A stretch of 59,129 nucleotides of DNA from a virus, in IMG/VR virus record IMGVR_UViG_3300044846_001771, positions 1 through 59,129 of that record; one strand, 5' to 3'. A program made the translations under genes and the position numbers. The notes under the pieces are model-generated. The model did not search any database. It was not told the DNA's origin and saw nothing but the letters and a program-made list of their open reading frames with translations. Numbering within the stretch: the first letter of the stretch is position 1; the number at the start of each line of letters is the position of its first letter. Of the stretch, positions 40,669 to 49,069 are shown piece after piece.

Positions 40669-41313
40669 TTAATTTGTATAAATTTTAAATTTTGATAGAT
40701 CAGGGTATGGTAACTCTAAATCTTGATTATGTCTCTTACTCCCATCCAAATTATAAAACTGGCTCATCATAAGTAAACCTCTTGCCGATAACTCAGGCAT
40801 CATATAAAAATTCCAACCTAACATATCAAAATTATCATCATGATAAGAACATTCTCTTCTTCCACTAAATCTTGCTCGTTTAAACCATAACATTGCTTGA
40901 TAATCATCGGTTAAAATTGCACCTCCCTTACTAAGTTTTAATGTTTTATATGGTCCTGTAAATGAAAGGCACATATGTGATTTTGGAATATACATATCGG
41001 CAGTAAACCTCAATGCGGAATCCCAAACATTACTTGGTGATAGTTGGTATGCACCTTTAATCATATCCCCATCAACAGGCGTAAAATTAACTTTAAGTCC
41101 AGCATGAATAATTTCACACGGAACTGAAGGATATGTTTTGGATGGGCAATCTATCTTGTCGGATATTAAACTTTGTTTTATGTTTTTTTCATAATATAAT
41201 GCTAAAAATATTGCGTTACTCATATTATCCAACGCAATTGCGTATGGTGATCCAGTGTAATCACATAGTGATTTTTCAAAATCTTCGGTAATTTTATGTA
41301 CTCCGTTTGCCAT
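40669..41313 (-). CDS. Short DegT/DnrJ-type sugar aminotransferase
   Basis: The 214-aa protein matches the large domain of DegT/DnrJ/EryC1 enzymes: ITEDFEKSLCDYTGSPYAIALDN, the substrate loop around CPSKTYPSVP, and the PLP-lysine region LSFTGPYKTLKLSKGGAILTDD (Lys about 129). FDMLGWNFYMMPELSARGLL corresponds to the family's GYNYRMSEL. Full-length members have about 370-400 residues; here the small C-terminal domain is missing and the frame ends cleanly, with no downstream remnant because the methyltransferase gene follows at once. It is either a minimal active form or needs a partner. Confidence 0.78.
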   Translation of the reverse strand: MANGVHKITEDFEKSLCDYTGSPYAIALDNMSNAIFLALYYEKNIKQSLISDKIDCPSKTYPSVPCEIIHAGLKVNFTPVDGDMIKGAYQLSPSNVWDSALRFTADMYIPKSHMCLSFTGPYKTLKLSKGGAILTDDYQAMLWFKRARFSGRRECSYHDDNFDMLGWNFYMMPELSARGLLMMSQFYNLDGSKRHNQDLELPYPDLSKFKIYTN

Positions 41314-41315
41314 TT

Positions 41316-42830
41316 TTAAACTATTATAATTTTGTCTTTTATTTTTTCTATCACATTTTTATTAATCATAGGAATAAAATTATGATTGTAATCATAAAGA
41401 AACTCTTCATCTTTTTTTGGATCTTTATTTCTTGTTTGAGATTCATAGTGGTAAGCAACGCAATCCCCACAAATATAATTTTTATGGTTACCACATAACA
41501 ATTTAATATTTAATTCCACATCTTCTAAACAAGAAATGTAATTTTCATTAAACATACCTTGTTTAATAAATGTGGTTTTTCTTACCAATAACAAACCTCC
41601 AGTACTTCCGATCACCTCTTTTAAATTATTATGGTAGTTATAATAGTTTTTAAAATTAAGATGGCCTAAACCAAATGAATTATTCTTTCTACTTAATGAA
41701 ATAAAAATACCATCATGTTGTACAGTATTATCCTCAAAATGTAATCTACAACCAACGCTACCCGTATTTTTGTGTTCATTAAAAACGTTTAACATTCCGG
41801 ATATTACATCATTTAAAATTTTAATATCGTTATTACAGAATAGTAAAAATTCATAATCATCACTAATTTGGTTTTTAACTACATCATTATTTATTTTTGC
41901 AAAATTATAATAATCGTAAGTGATTAATTTTACATTACCAATCGGTAGTATTTTATTTTTTATAATTTCTAGTTCATCATTATTTGACCCTGTGTCCGCA
42001 ATAAAGACATCAAAAATATTTGAGTCGCAATTATCATAAAATGATTTTACACATTCGTGTAACATACTAACATTTCCTTTTGTTGGTATTATAACTGCAA
42101 TTTTTTTAAACTTTTTAAATTGTTTACGTTTTATTTGTGGAGCATAGACTGACTCAGGTTTTAAATCTAAAGGTAATTTATCTCCCCACTTAGCAACAAA
42201 TTTATTTTTACTCTCCCAAAATTCCTGGTTGGGTTGACCTACTGATTGGTGAGTAATTTCAAATGAGGTGGTAACCCCAATTTTAACATCATCAAGGTAA
42301 TTTGGAATACAAAATCCGTGATCATAAAAATGGAACTTACCAATTGTTTCATCAAAGGTATGTTTAATTTTTGTTTTGTCAAAAGAAATAAATAAACCAT
42401 CAATTGTTACAACAGGGATTATAAAAGGTAATTTAGGTGAATATCTACTTAACCATTTTTTTTGTCCGTCAGGGTGGTGATAAACTTGACCCACCATAGT
42501 CTGACTTAATTTTTCCCAATATACTCCCGACTCAGGAAAATAACAAGATCCTGCCTTCCCCATAATACCAAATTCAGGATTAGACTCAAAATCATTAATT
42601 AATTTTTTACCCCAACCTTTTTCTAATTTAATGTCATTGTGACAACAAACTATAATATTGTGTTTAGATTCTTTAATACCTTTATTATAAAGTTCGGATA
42701 ATGAATATTGGTTGTGGTTTATGTACTCCAATATTTGGATGTTATCAATACCTGATGTTTGTAATAAATGTTGTTTAAATTTAGAATTATATTCTAAGTC
42801 TTTATGTGTTGAGTATATTATTGTTATCAT
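41316..42830 (-). CDS. Two-domain GT2 glycosyltransferase
   Basis: The 504-aa protein carries two GT-A domains. Domain 1 (1-225) runs from MITIIYSTHK through CCHNDIKLEKGW to a C-terminal GITT/THQS region. Domain 2 (about 245-500) has IAVIIPTKGNVSMLHECVKS, FIADTGSNNDE, LLFCNNDIK and GSTGGLLLVRK with CLEDVELNIKL. Tandem GT2 domains usually build repeating or two-step linkages. It lies 3 bases from the aminotransferase gene and overlaps its upstream neighbour by 29 bases. Confidence 0.85.
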   Translation of the reverse strand: MITIIYSTHKDLEYNSKFKQHLLQTSGIDNIQILEYINHNQYSLSELYNKGIKESKHNIIVCCHNDIKLEKGWGKKLINDFESNPEFGIMGKAGSCYFPESGVYWEKLSQTMVGQVYHHPDGQKKWLSRYSPKLPFIIPVVTIDGLFISFDKTKIKHTFDETIGKFHFYDHGFCIPNYLDDVKIGVTTSFEITHQSVGQPNQEFWESKNKFVAKWGDKLPLDLKPESVYAPQIKRKQFKKFKKIAVIIPTKGNVSMLHECVKSFYDNCDSNIFDVFIADTGSNNDELEIIKNKILPIGNVKLITYDYYNFAKINNDVVKNQISDDYEFLLFCNNDIKILNDVISGMLNVFNEHKNTGSVGCRLHFEDNTVQHDGIFISLSRKNNSFGLGHLNFKNYYNYHNNLKEVIGSTGGLLLVRKTTFIKQGMFNENYISCLEDVELNIKLLCGNHKNYICGDCVAYHYESQTRNKDPKKDEEFLYDYNHNFIPMINKNVIEKIKDKIIIV

Positions 42831-43668
42831 AGTTTTCTAAAAAGAATTTTTTTGCGTTTTTTTCTGCATTTATATATAATTTTTCATTAAGTTGTGTTTG
42901 GTATCCGCTTGGTACTTCTGACCAATAACAATGTGAAAAATTTTTTCTATAATCAATAAATCTATAGTTTTTAAAAAAAAGATCTCTAAACCAAGGAGTC
43001 CCGGAATCAACACCAAAAACCCCAAAGAATGGAGTGTTACCATTAGGGTATGTCTCATTATTAGATAACTCTCTATTAATTAAACAAGCCCATTCATTTA
43101 ATCTACATTCTGGCATTGGTTTTACATTTTCATAATCTATATTTTTAATAGTTGTTCTAATGTGTGGTAGTTTAAAACTATATAATTCACTTAAAGTTGG
43201 TTCCCATTCATAAAATTTTTCTCCACTACATAATCCATGATTAAAAGCTGGACAATTCCAACATTGACCAATTTGGCCTATACCGATAGAATCCCCTATT
43301 TTATTTAACATATCTTTAATAATGTTTCCGGTATATAAAACATCATTATGTGTTATAAAAATAAACTTTTTTTCACTTTTTTCAAAACCATATTGATGTC
43401 TTACTATAAATCTATCAGTTTCGTCATCAATATTAAAATTTTTTTTATTTTTGTGTCCTAAAAATTCTTTTGGTGAATATATTATCAAATTATTAAAATA
43501 TTCATAAATCCACTCTATTGATTCATTATATGGTTGATTTTTTTCTTTTATCAGAAAAATTTTATCTATATGCTCACCAGAGTGCATCATCAAACTTTTC
43601 AAAGTACATAATGTTTGCCATGGTTTACCATAAACACTTATAACTACATCTACCTTTTCTAAATTCAT
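42802..43668 (-). CDS. GT2-like glycosyltransferase
   Basis: The 288-aa protein has a GT-A start (VDVVISVYGKPWQTLCTLKS) and ITHNDVLYTGNIIKDML (about 104-120) at the metal-site position, where HND replaces the usual DxD. The C-terminal part has a conserved-looking WECxxIN region with several Cys and Trp residues (CWNCPAFNHGLC). It is encoded one base after dUTPase and before the two-domain enzyme. Function on the same glycan is assumed from the context. Confidence 0.7.
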   Translation of the reverse strand: MNLEKVDVVISVYGKPWQTLCTLKSLMMHSGEHIDKIFLIKEKNQPYNESIEWIYEYFNNLIIYSPKEFLGHKNKKNFNIDDETDRFIVRHQYGFEKSEKKFIFITHNDVLYTGNIIKDMLNKIGDSIGIGQIGQCWNCPAFNHGLCSGEKFYEWEPTLSELYSFKLPHIRTTIKNIDYENVKPMPECRLNEWACLINRELSNNETYPNGNTPFFGVFGVDSGTPWFRDLFFKNYRFIDYRKNFSHCYWSEVPSGYQTQLNEKLYINAEKNAKKFFLENYDNNNILNT

Positions 43669-44273
43669 TACTTAATACCTGTACTCCCAAAACCTTTATC
43701 GGACCTATCTTTATTCTCAACCTCAGAAACTTTAACAATGTCAATCCATTTACCGCAAACAACAGGACATAAAACCGCTTGAGCTATTTTCATTCCTTTT
43801 GTTATTATAAACTCTTCTTTATTTGTGTTAAACAGAATTACTTTTATTTCTCCTGTATAACCTTGGTCTACAGTTCCTGGTGAGTTTAAAACAAATAACC
43901 CTTGGTTTAATGCCAATCCACTTTTAGATCTAATCTGTATTTCATGGTTTTCGGGAACATCAATTACAATTCCTGTTGGGATTAGTTGTCTACCCATAGA
44001 TGGTATTACAAATTCATCTACAGAATATAAATCCACACCAGAATCTGTGTCATATGCAAATTTAGGTAAAACTGCGTCCTCATGAGTTAATTTAATTTTC
44101 ATTTGAACTTTAGGGACATCTTCGGTAAAAACCCTTTCCAACTCATTAAGATCAATGCCATACTCATTCATTAGAGCTTCTAACTCTAAGTCATCATTTA
44201 CTTCATTCTCACTAAATAAACTTTCAAGATCTTTAGTTTGTGATAATATTTTATTTAATTGATTTTTATCCAT
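43668..44273 (-). CDS. dut: dUTPase
   Basis: The enzyme hydrolyses dUTP to dUMP, keeping uracil out of phage DNA and supplying thymidylate precursors. All five trimeric dUTPase motifs are present: DSGVDLY (77-83), RSKSGLA (115-121), GTVDQGYTGEIKV (133-145), GMKIAQAVL (160-168) and RSDKGFGSTG (190-199). At 201 aa it is longer than the usual 140-150 because of an N-terminal acidic helical extension of about 55 residues with no known counterpart. It overlaps both neighbours by one base. Confidence 0.95.
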   Translation of the reverse strand: MDKNQLNKILSQTKDLESLFSENEVNDDLELEALMNEYGIDLNELERVFTEDVPKVQMKIKLTHEDAVLPKFAYDTDSGVDLYSVDEFVIPSMGRQLIPTGIVIDVPENHEIQIRSKSGLALNQGLFVLNSPGTVDQGYTGEIKVILFNTNKEEFIITKGMKIAQAVLCPVVCGKWIDIVKVSEVENKDRSDKGFGSTGIK

Positions 44274-44974
44274 TATTTTAAATCTTTTAATTGTTTTATG
44301 AATTCAACTAACACATCAACATCTTTTTCACAATACTCAGCAATTTGGGGTAATTTTTGTTCTACCCAATAAGCGTGATGTACTTTATCTCCTGTTATTT
44401 CTCCGTCTTTAGGTGTTGGTATTCCCATTGTGGAACAAACCAAATCTAAGGAACCTATTGACGTGTAAGAACCATATTGCCAAATTTCTTTTGTGTCAAT
44501 TGCTTTAACCTCCCAAGGCTTCGTATCGTAAGATGGTAATAACTTAGACGGTAAAATTCCGTTTATTATCATTCTTTTTGCTAACATAGGAATATCAAAA
44601 TTCTTTAAGTTATGACCACATAGATAGAAATCTAATTTATGACATCTATCGAGAAGACTTCTCACTTGTGTTAATAAAACTTTTTCATCATCACCTGAGA
44701 ATGTTTGTTTTTTTACTTCTCCGTTATCCATAACAAATGCCATAGAAACACAAACAATTTTTGCAAACTCAGGAACTAATGATGAACGTTTTTTAAAAAC
44801 TTCTTCTTTTGATAACCCAATATCTTCTGGAAATCTTTTTTGAAACCAATCAAAATATTTCTCAAACTGTTCTGCAATTTCAGGACTAAATCTTTCGCAA
44901 GATTCTAAATCAGGACAACCCCCAACAGTTTCAATGTCAAGGAATAAAATTTTTGTAATGGGTATGTTTATCAT
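44273..44974 (-). CDS. DEDD-type 3'-5' exonuclease
   Basis: The 233-aa protein has an RNase H-like exonuclease core: Exo I FLDIETVG (D13, E15), Exo II CGHNLKNFDIPML (near 125-137) and Exo III YCEKDVDVL (near 218-226). It resembles stand-alone proofreading-type exonucleases of the PolB-related exo2 group. It probably acts on phage or host DNA during replication. It is encoded with dUTPase, which also belongs to nucleotide metabolism, within the glycosyltransferase run. Confidence 0.87.
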   Translation of the reverse strand: MINIPITKILFLDIETVGGCPDLESCERFSPEIAEQFEKYFDWFQKRFPEDIGLSKEEVFKKRSSLVPEFAKIVCVSMAFVMDNGEVKKQTFSGDDEKVLLTQVRSLLDRCHKLDFYLCGHNLKNFDIPMLAKRMIINGILPSKLLPSYDTKPWEVKAIDTKEIWQYGSYTSIGSLDLVCSTMGIPTPKDGEITGDKVHHAYWVEQKLPQIAEYCEKDVDVLVEFIKQLKDLK

Positions 44975-44977
44975 AAT

Positions 44978-46195
44978 TTATTTAATTAAAGATTTGTAAA
45001 ATTGATATCTTTCGCGAGTAACGTTATTAAGGTCATATTTGTCTTTCACGGTTTCATAAAGTCTTTCTCCAAGATCAACAATCATACTTGGATTGTCGAC
45101 CAACTTTTTAATATTTTTTGCCCAATCACTATGGTTATTATTTTCGTTAACCAATAAAGCGTTACCATCGGTAAATTTACCTTGATGTAAAGCGTGTTTT
45201 AAATCAATCGTGTATGGACCAACATTTGATGCAATTAAAGCTTTCTTATAAAATCCTGCCTCAATAACTTTCAATTGAGACTTCATTCTATTAAAGATAT
45301 GATTTTGAATTGGTGATAACGATATGTCAAATTTAGAATAATTTTTAGCATATGACGTTACAGGTTTTGTCCATACTCTTACATAGTTCTCGTTATTTAA
45401 AGACCCAAAATAGGTTTCATCCGTAAATTTATTTAAAAACTCTTTGTATTTTGGTGAAACTATTTTGTAGTTATTAGTAAAAATTTCTTCGTACTTAACC
45501 CATACAGTTTCTTCAGGGTTAATTGGTCTTTGTTTCTTTTCTCCTGTTTGTTTATTTATTTCGGTAACCATACCTCTTGTGTCAAAACCACAAACATAAA
45601 ATTGTAATTTATCTTGTATTTGGGATAATTTGCTAACCGTCCCATCTAATAATTTTAAATCATGTAAGTGAGAGGACCCCCCTAACCAACCTACTCTTAT
45701 TTTATCTGAAGGTAGTGTTTCCTCATTGTATTGAGGATCCTGTGGATCTATTGCGTTTGGTAACACAATAACATTTTTATTAAATTTTCTAATCTCATTA
45801 GCAAAAATTTCAGTGGTTGTTGTTACGTATGAGGCGGCTTTAAGATTTTGAACTATTTTTTCATGTATCTTATTTGCCAAGATAAGTTGTTGTATTGGAT
45901 GTTCCTTTGTTGGTAACCAATAATCGTCAATATCCCCAACAACAATAATTCCTTCTAATTTTAATTTATTTATTAAAGATAAAGATTTCTCATAATCTTG
46001 CCCAATACTTCTATGAAAATGAACAATTTGGTATTTTTTAAAATAGTTTATGTCATCAACGTTTGGTTGATAATCAATATCAATATGAAATTCTTCAGGG
46101 TACATGTTTTGTAATTTAACATGTGGATCTATAGATCTATATTTACCAACACCTGATTGATCTGAAGGTAATACTAATACGTTAATTTTTTCCAT
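44978..46195 (-). CDS. GT4-like glycosyltransferase
   Basis: The 405-aa GT-B enzyme starts INVLVLPSDQSGVGKYRSI and includes VVGDIDDYW and YVTTTTEIFANEIRKFN. IRVGWLGGSSHLHDLKLL (about 167-184) is the usual start of the donor domain. The donor-binding region is RMKSQLKVIEAGFYKKALIAS (about 308-328), holding the Glu of the family. It is the first gene of the long enzyme run, with a host-type promoter 3 bases upstream of its start codon. Confidence 0.85.
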   Translation of the reverse strand: MEKINVLVLPSDQSGVGKYRSIDPHVKLQNMYPEEFHIDIDYQPNVDDINYFKKYQIVHFHRSIGQDYEKSLSLINKLKLEGIIVVGDIDDYWLPTKEHPIQQLILANKIHEKIVQNLKAASYVTTTTEIFANEIRKFNKNVIVLPNAIDPQDPQYNEETLPSDKIRVGWLGGSSHLHDLKLLDGTVSKLSQIQDKLQFYVCGFDTRGMVTEINKQTGEKKQRPINPEETVWVKYEEIFTNNYKIVSPKYKEFLNKFTDETYFGSLNNENYVRVWTKPVTSYAKNYSKFDISLSPIQNHIFNRMKSQLKVIEAGFYKKALIASNVGPYTIDLKHALHQGKFTDGNALLVNENNNHSDWAKNIKKLVDNPSMIVDLGERLYETVKDKYDLNNVTRERYQFYKSLIK

Positions 46196-46197
46196 AA

Positions 46198-46230
46198 CAA
46201 AAATATATCTAAATATTATGGAAATATCAA
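46198..46230 (-). promoter_or_regulatory. Host-type promoter of the enzyme run
   Basis: On the minus strand TTG (46228-46230), a 22-base spacer and TATTTTTG (46198-46205) fit TTG-N-TAnnTTTG. The start codon at 46195 follows directly. This would give early or middle transcription of the 46195-33684 genes, including the late sigma factor. Confidence 0.5.
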
Positions 46231-46248
46231 CCTAAAAGACAATAAAAA

Positions 46249-46275
46249 ATCCCCGTCTTAAAAGACGAGGATTTA
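46249..46275 (-). terminator. Rho-independent terminator
   Basis: ATCCTCGTCTT pairs with AAGACGGGGAT with one mismatch and is followed by TTTTTT on the minus strand. It ends the 49035-46298 unit. Confidence 0.8.
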
Positions 46276-46297
46276 AAAATTTTTAGTATAGTTAAAC

Positions 46298-46903
46298 TTA
46301 TCTTGCAATCTTTTTAACTTTTAAAAGTTTACCTTCAAAAATATGTTGACCAACTCTAAATTTAAAAATATCATTAGTACTTGATTCTGACTCGGTTAAT
46401 AATCCATTACTTCTTAAAACATCCTCAACTGTCTCTTTCACTATGTTTTTAATATCATTTGCGGTAAGACCTATCTGAGGTACTTTATTTTGAATTGTTG
46501 GACTTTGTTTTTTTGATTCCCCTATGTTATCTCCTTTGGCATTAATATTCATAAGTCTTGATGCCTTTTCAACTAAGTCATCAGATAATACGGAATTGTT
46601 TAAAGGTCCTGATGGTTGTTGTATTGGGTGTTCAATCATCAATCTTTTAATTTCATCGGGTAATCTAGAATTTAAAATTTTATCTTCTGTGTTATCAAAT
46701 TGGTTTTGTTTTTTTTGTTTTACTGCGTCTTCAGATAAATACTCTTGAGGTATGTTGTAAGTTCCTTTTACAGGTTCGTACGTATCAACATTTATATTAT
46801 TATCTAAAGATTCTGTTACTGTGTTTCTACCCATATTATTATGTTTTTGCATAATTTGTTTTGATATCTGTAGTTTTTGTAATAACGCTTCTTCTGAATT
46901 CAT
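46298..46903 (-). CDS. Helical protein, possible packaged protein
   Basis: The 201-aa protein starts at MNSEEALLQK; an upstream in-frame ATG at 46948 would overlap the previous gene and is less likely. It is Gln/Asn-rich with helical ends and unrecognised. N-terminal QISKQIMQKH and NTVTE give a weak leader-like pattern. The C-terminal IGLTANDIKNIVKETVEDVL is an amphipathic helix followed by a strand-rich tail. It is the last gene of the unit before a terminator. Confidence 0.7.
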   Translation of the reverse strand: MNSEEALLQKLQISKQIMQKHNNMGRNTVTESLDNNINVDTYEPVKGTYNIPQEYLSEDAVKQKKQNQFDNTEDKILNSRLPDEIKRLMIEHPIQQPSGPLNNSVLSDDLVEKASRLMNINAKGDNIGESKKQSPTIQNKVPQIGLTANDIKNIVKETVEDVLRSNGLLTESESSTNDIFKFRVGQHIFEGKLLKVKKIAR

Positions 46904-46922
46904 ATTATTTAAATTTTTTTTA

Positions 46923-47306
46923 TTAATCAAAAATTGCGTTAATAACAACTCTTGACATACTTTTATCTCCGTTAGGGTTATAGTTTGGTCTAGGTTCGTT
47001 AAATTTCTCCATAGTTGGTTTTAATGCTATTATTTTATCTACTCTAAATAATCTCCAGCTTGGTAATGGTTTTTTACCTTTATACCCCCTATGTGAAGCT
47101 CCTTCCATATCCCATGCTCTTAAGACAGGGTTTCCGGATTTACTATACCCAAAACAAACAGGTTCAATAATTCTTAAACCTTTTCCTCCCGGTTCATCAC
47201 CATCATAATAAACAATCACCCTACGCTTTTTTTTGATTGCGTCGACTATTGAGGATATTGATGCTACCTCAACAATAATGTCTTTAAATGAATTGTAAAG
47301 TTTCAT
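46923..47306 (-). CDS. WYL-like domain protein with capsid-type leader
   Basis: The 127-aa protein starts MKLYNSFKDIIVE before V, a leader close in style to the T4 internal-protein leader MKTYQEF and ending in I-V-E. The rest (about 18-100) follows the WYL pattern: IVDAIKKKRRVIVYYDG, LRIIEPVCFGYSKSGNPVLRAWD, then RLFRVDKIIALKP. WYL domains bind nucleic acids or ligands and often regulate transcription or defence systems. A virion-packaged WYL protein could act right after injection; that is an inference. It overlaps the upstream gene by one base. Confidence 0.7.
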   Translation of the reverse strand: MKLYNSFKDIIVEVASISSIVDAIKKKRRVIVYYDGDEPGGKGLRIIEPVCFGYSKSGNPVLRAWDMEGASHRGYKGKKPLPSWRLFRVDKIIALKPTMEKFNEPRPNYNPNGDKSMSRVVINAIFD

Positions 47307-47596
47307 TAGGTTAACGAAGCGTAAGGATATGGGTTGTCTGCTTTATATTTGTTAATAACAATTTCTGATTTTCTTTCTAATTGGTCGGTTTTTGTTCCGC
47401 CATTTACAGTATCTAAGAAAACACCGGTACCTCTACCTTTATCATCACCATCACTCATTGCATCTTTATTAGTCGATGAATACTCGTTTGTGGTCTTATA
47501 ATCATTTTTAGGTATTAGTTTTTTTCTTTCTTGATCTGCATATTTAGACAACAAATTATTTGGTTGACTAAAATCTAAAGGTTCTAAAGTTGGCAT
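47306..47596 (-). CDS. Small hydrophilic protein
   Basis: The 96-aa protein is polar and probably unstructured (FSQPNNLLSKYADQERKKL, SDGDDKGRGTGVFLDTVNGG). It ends YPYASLT. Extended small proteins of this type often cement or plug virion parts. It is translated directly before the WYL-like gene (one-base overlap). No family is recognised. Confidence 0.7.
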   Translation of the reverse strand: MPTLEPLDFSQPNNLLSKYADQERKKLIPKNDYKTTNEYSSTNKDAMSDGDDKGRGTGVFLDTVNGGTKTDQLERKSEIVINKYKADNPYPYASLT

Positions 47597-47597
47597 A

Positions 47598-48059
47598 TTA
47601 AATTATTTTTTTTATTAAATCGTTTATCCTAATTAGGTTTTCTTTTATTTTTAAATTGTCTGTCATATCAGACGCATCAAATTCACTCGCTAAAGGGCCC
47701 AAGTCTTTAAGAAAATTCTTATCTATTGGATCCTCTGGCATGTAATCATTTTTAATGGTCTTTGTAAAATTATCGGTATCTCTTAAACCTTTTATTGTGT
47801 TTGTTACCCAATTTCTCATTAAATCACCACCATTTAGTATGTACGGAGCATCTTCCTTGTTTCCATTATAATATCTAAACCAATTATCAATTCTTTCTAA
47901 CTGTTGGAAAGTTGCGTTTTTAGAACTCCTTAATTCCTCATTTCTTTTATGTCCCTCAACAGAAGAGTCAGAATTGGGGACTTGTTGAAAACAAATTGTT
48001 AAATGATCCAACATTTCTTTTGGTACATCAATAATTTTATTATATAAATCTTTATTCAC
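47598..48059 (-). CDS. Hypothetical helical protein
   Basis: The 153-aa protein is helical and charged with no known domain (DVPKEMLDHLTICFQQVPNS, QLERIDNWFRYYNGNK, ending RINDLIKKII). It overlaps the upstream 327-aa gene by 8 bases and is followed after one base by the 96-aa gene. The packing suggests one co-translated assembly unit. Confidence 0.7.
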   Translation of the reverse strand: MNKDLYNKIIDVPKEMLDHLTICFQQVPNSDSSVEGHKRNEELRSSKNATFQQLERIDNWFRYYNGNKEDAPYILNGGDLMRNWVTNTIKGLRDTDNFTKTIKNDYMPEDPIDKNFLKDLGPLASEFDASDMTDNLKIKENLIRINDLIKKII

Positions 48060-49035
48060 CTTTTTTTAAGATTTGTATTAATTTATTTAAGTTAATGTCT
48101 TCTTTATCCGCAATTGCTTTAATTGATTGTAGATTTTTTTTTATAATTCTATAAATAGGCGTCTCATCGTCAGATTTAAGTTTTTCTTTTTTTACAATAT
48201 CTTCACTATCTGATTTTTTACTTAAAACTATTTCATCAATTAAAGTGTCTAACTTATCTTTTTCTAATTCAAACAATCTTCTTTTTGTATAACAATTTTT
48301 ACACCTACCTTGTTTTTTTTCTTGTTTTAGTTCTAAATCTAATTTTTTATCAAAACCAAAAACTTTACATCTCTCATCTCTTTCTAAAAAATCTTCAACT
48401 CCAAGTTCTTCCATAGATTTCATACATTCAGAATATGTTTTATCATATTCTGTTTCTTCACTACCAAACGTACCTGTTATGTCTTCTTCATCTATCACAG
48501 GTTTGTTTTCTTCGGATTCACCATAATAAATTCTTGCAAATGGGTATTGACTTACTCTGGACATTCTTGCCGTTTGATCCGTTGTTTTTCTTGGGTGGTG
48601 ATTTAATTTTAAAATTGGAACATTAGATCCAATTGGAGATCCGTCGGACGAAACTAATTCGTCAATTTCGCCATCGGTTTTTACTTCTTTATATTTTTCA
48701 GGAACTTTACTTGTTAGTTTAATCCCTAACTTTTGACCAAGTTTAACAATGAATGGTGTTGCAATTGATGATCCAGGGACCAACTGAAAAACAATTAGAG
48801 GTATTAATTTTAATATATCTGAAGATTGATCTTTAATAAATTTTTTCTCTTCTTCATTTAAATCAAAATCTTTATTTTTTAAATAGTCTTTGGTTGTTGA
48901 AATAAGTATTTTTACAAGTAATCTTGTTTCTTTTACTTCGCTAATTGCTAAATCTTTATATTTTTTTAATGCCCCCAAAACCGAACCAGTATTTTTTGGT
49001 TTGTCTTCACTTAACAAATTATTTGAATGTGACAT
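48052..49035 (-). CDS. Virion-associated protein with hydrophobic segment
   Basis: The 327-aa protein has a very short leader MSHSNNLLSE before D (L-S-E). A region near 57-115 (DLNEEEKKFIKDQSSDILKL, IPLIVFQLVPGSSIATPFIV) resembles the hydrophobic helix-Pro-helix of LETM1-like proteins, though this is a weak match. The remainder is charged, with a CKNCYTKRRL Cys pair. It is the first gene of the 49035-46298 unit, with a late motif 13 bases upstream. A role in DNA ejection through the membrane would fit the hydrophobic segment. Confidence 0.7.
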   Translation of the reverse strand: MSHSNNLLSEDKPKNTGSVLGALKKYKDLAISEVKETRLLVKILISTTKDYLKNKDFDLNEEEKKFIKDQSSDILKLIPLIVFQLVPGSSIATPFIVKLGQKLGIKLTSKVPEKYKEVKTDGEIDELVSSDGSPIGSNVPILKLNHHPRKTTDQTARMSRVSQYPFARIYYGESEENKPVIDEEDITGTFGSEETEYDKTYSECMKSMEELGVEDFLERDERCKVFGFDKKLDLELKQEKKQGRCKNCYTKRRLFELEKDKLDTLIDEIVLSKKSDSEDIVKKEKLKSDDETPIYRIIKKNLQSIKAIADKEDINLNKLIQILKKGE

Positions 49036-49048
49036 ATACAGTTTTTAA

Positions 49049-49056
49049 TATAAATA
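49049..49056 (-). promoter_or_regulatory. Late promoter motif TATTTATA, minus strand
   Basis: In the 53-base divergent gap the minus-strand motif lies 13 bases before the start at 49035. The plus-strand motif at 49070 serves the other gene. Two oppositely oriented copies argue for promoter function. Confidence 0.6.
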
Positions 49057-49069
49057 CTTTGATCTGTTG

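Noticed and set aside
48052-49035. LETM1-like ion-exchange protein
   Set aside because: Only a short hydrophobic segment resembles LETM1. The evidence is too weak for a functional call, so it is listed as a virion-associated unknown.
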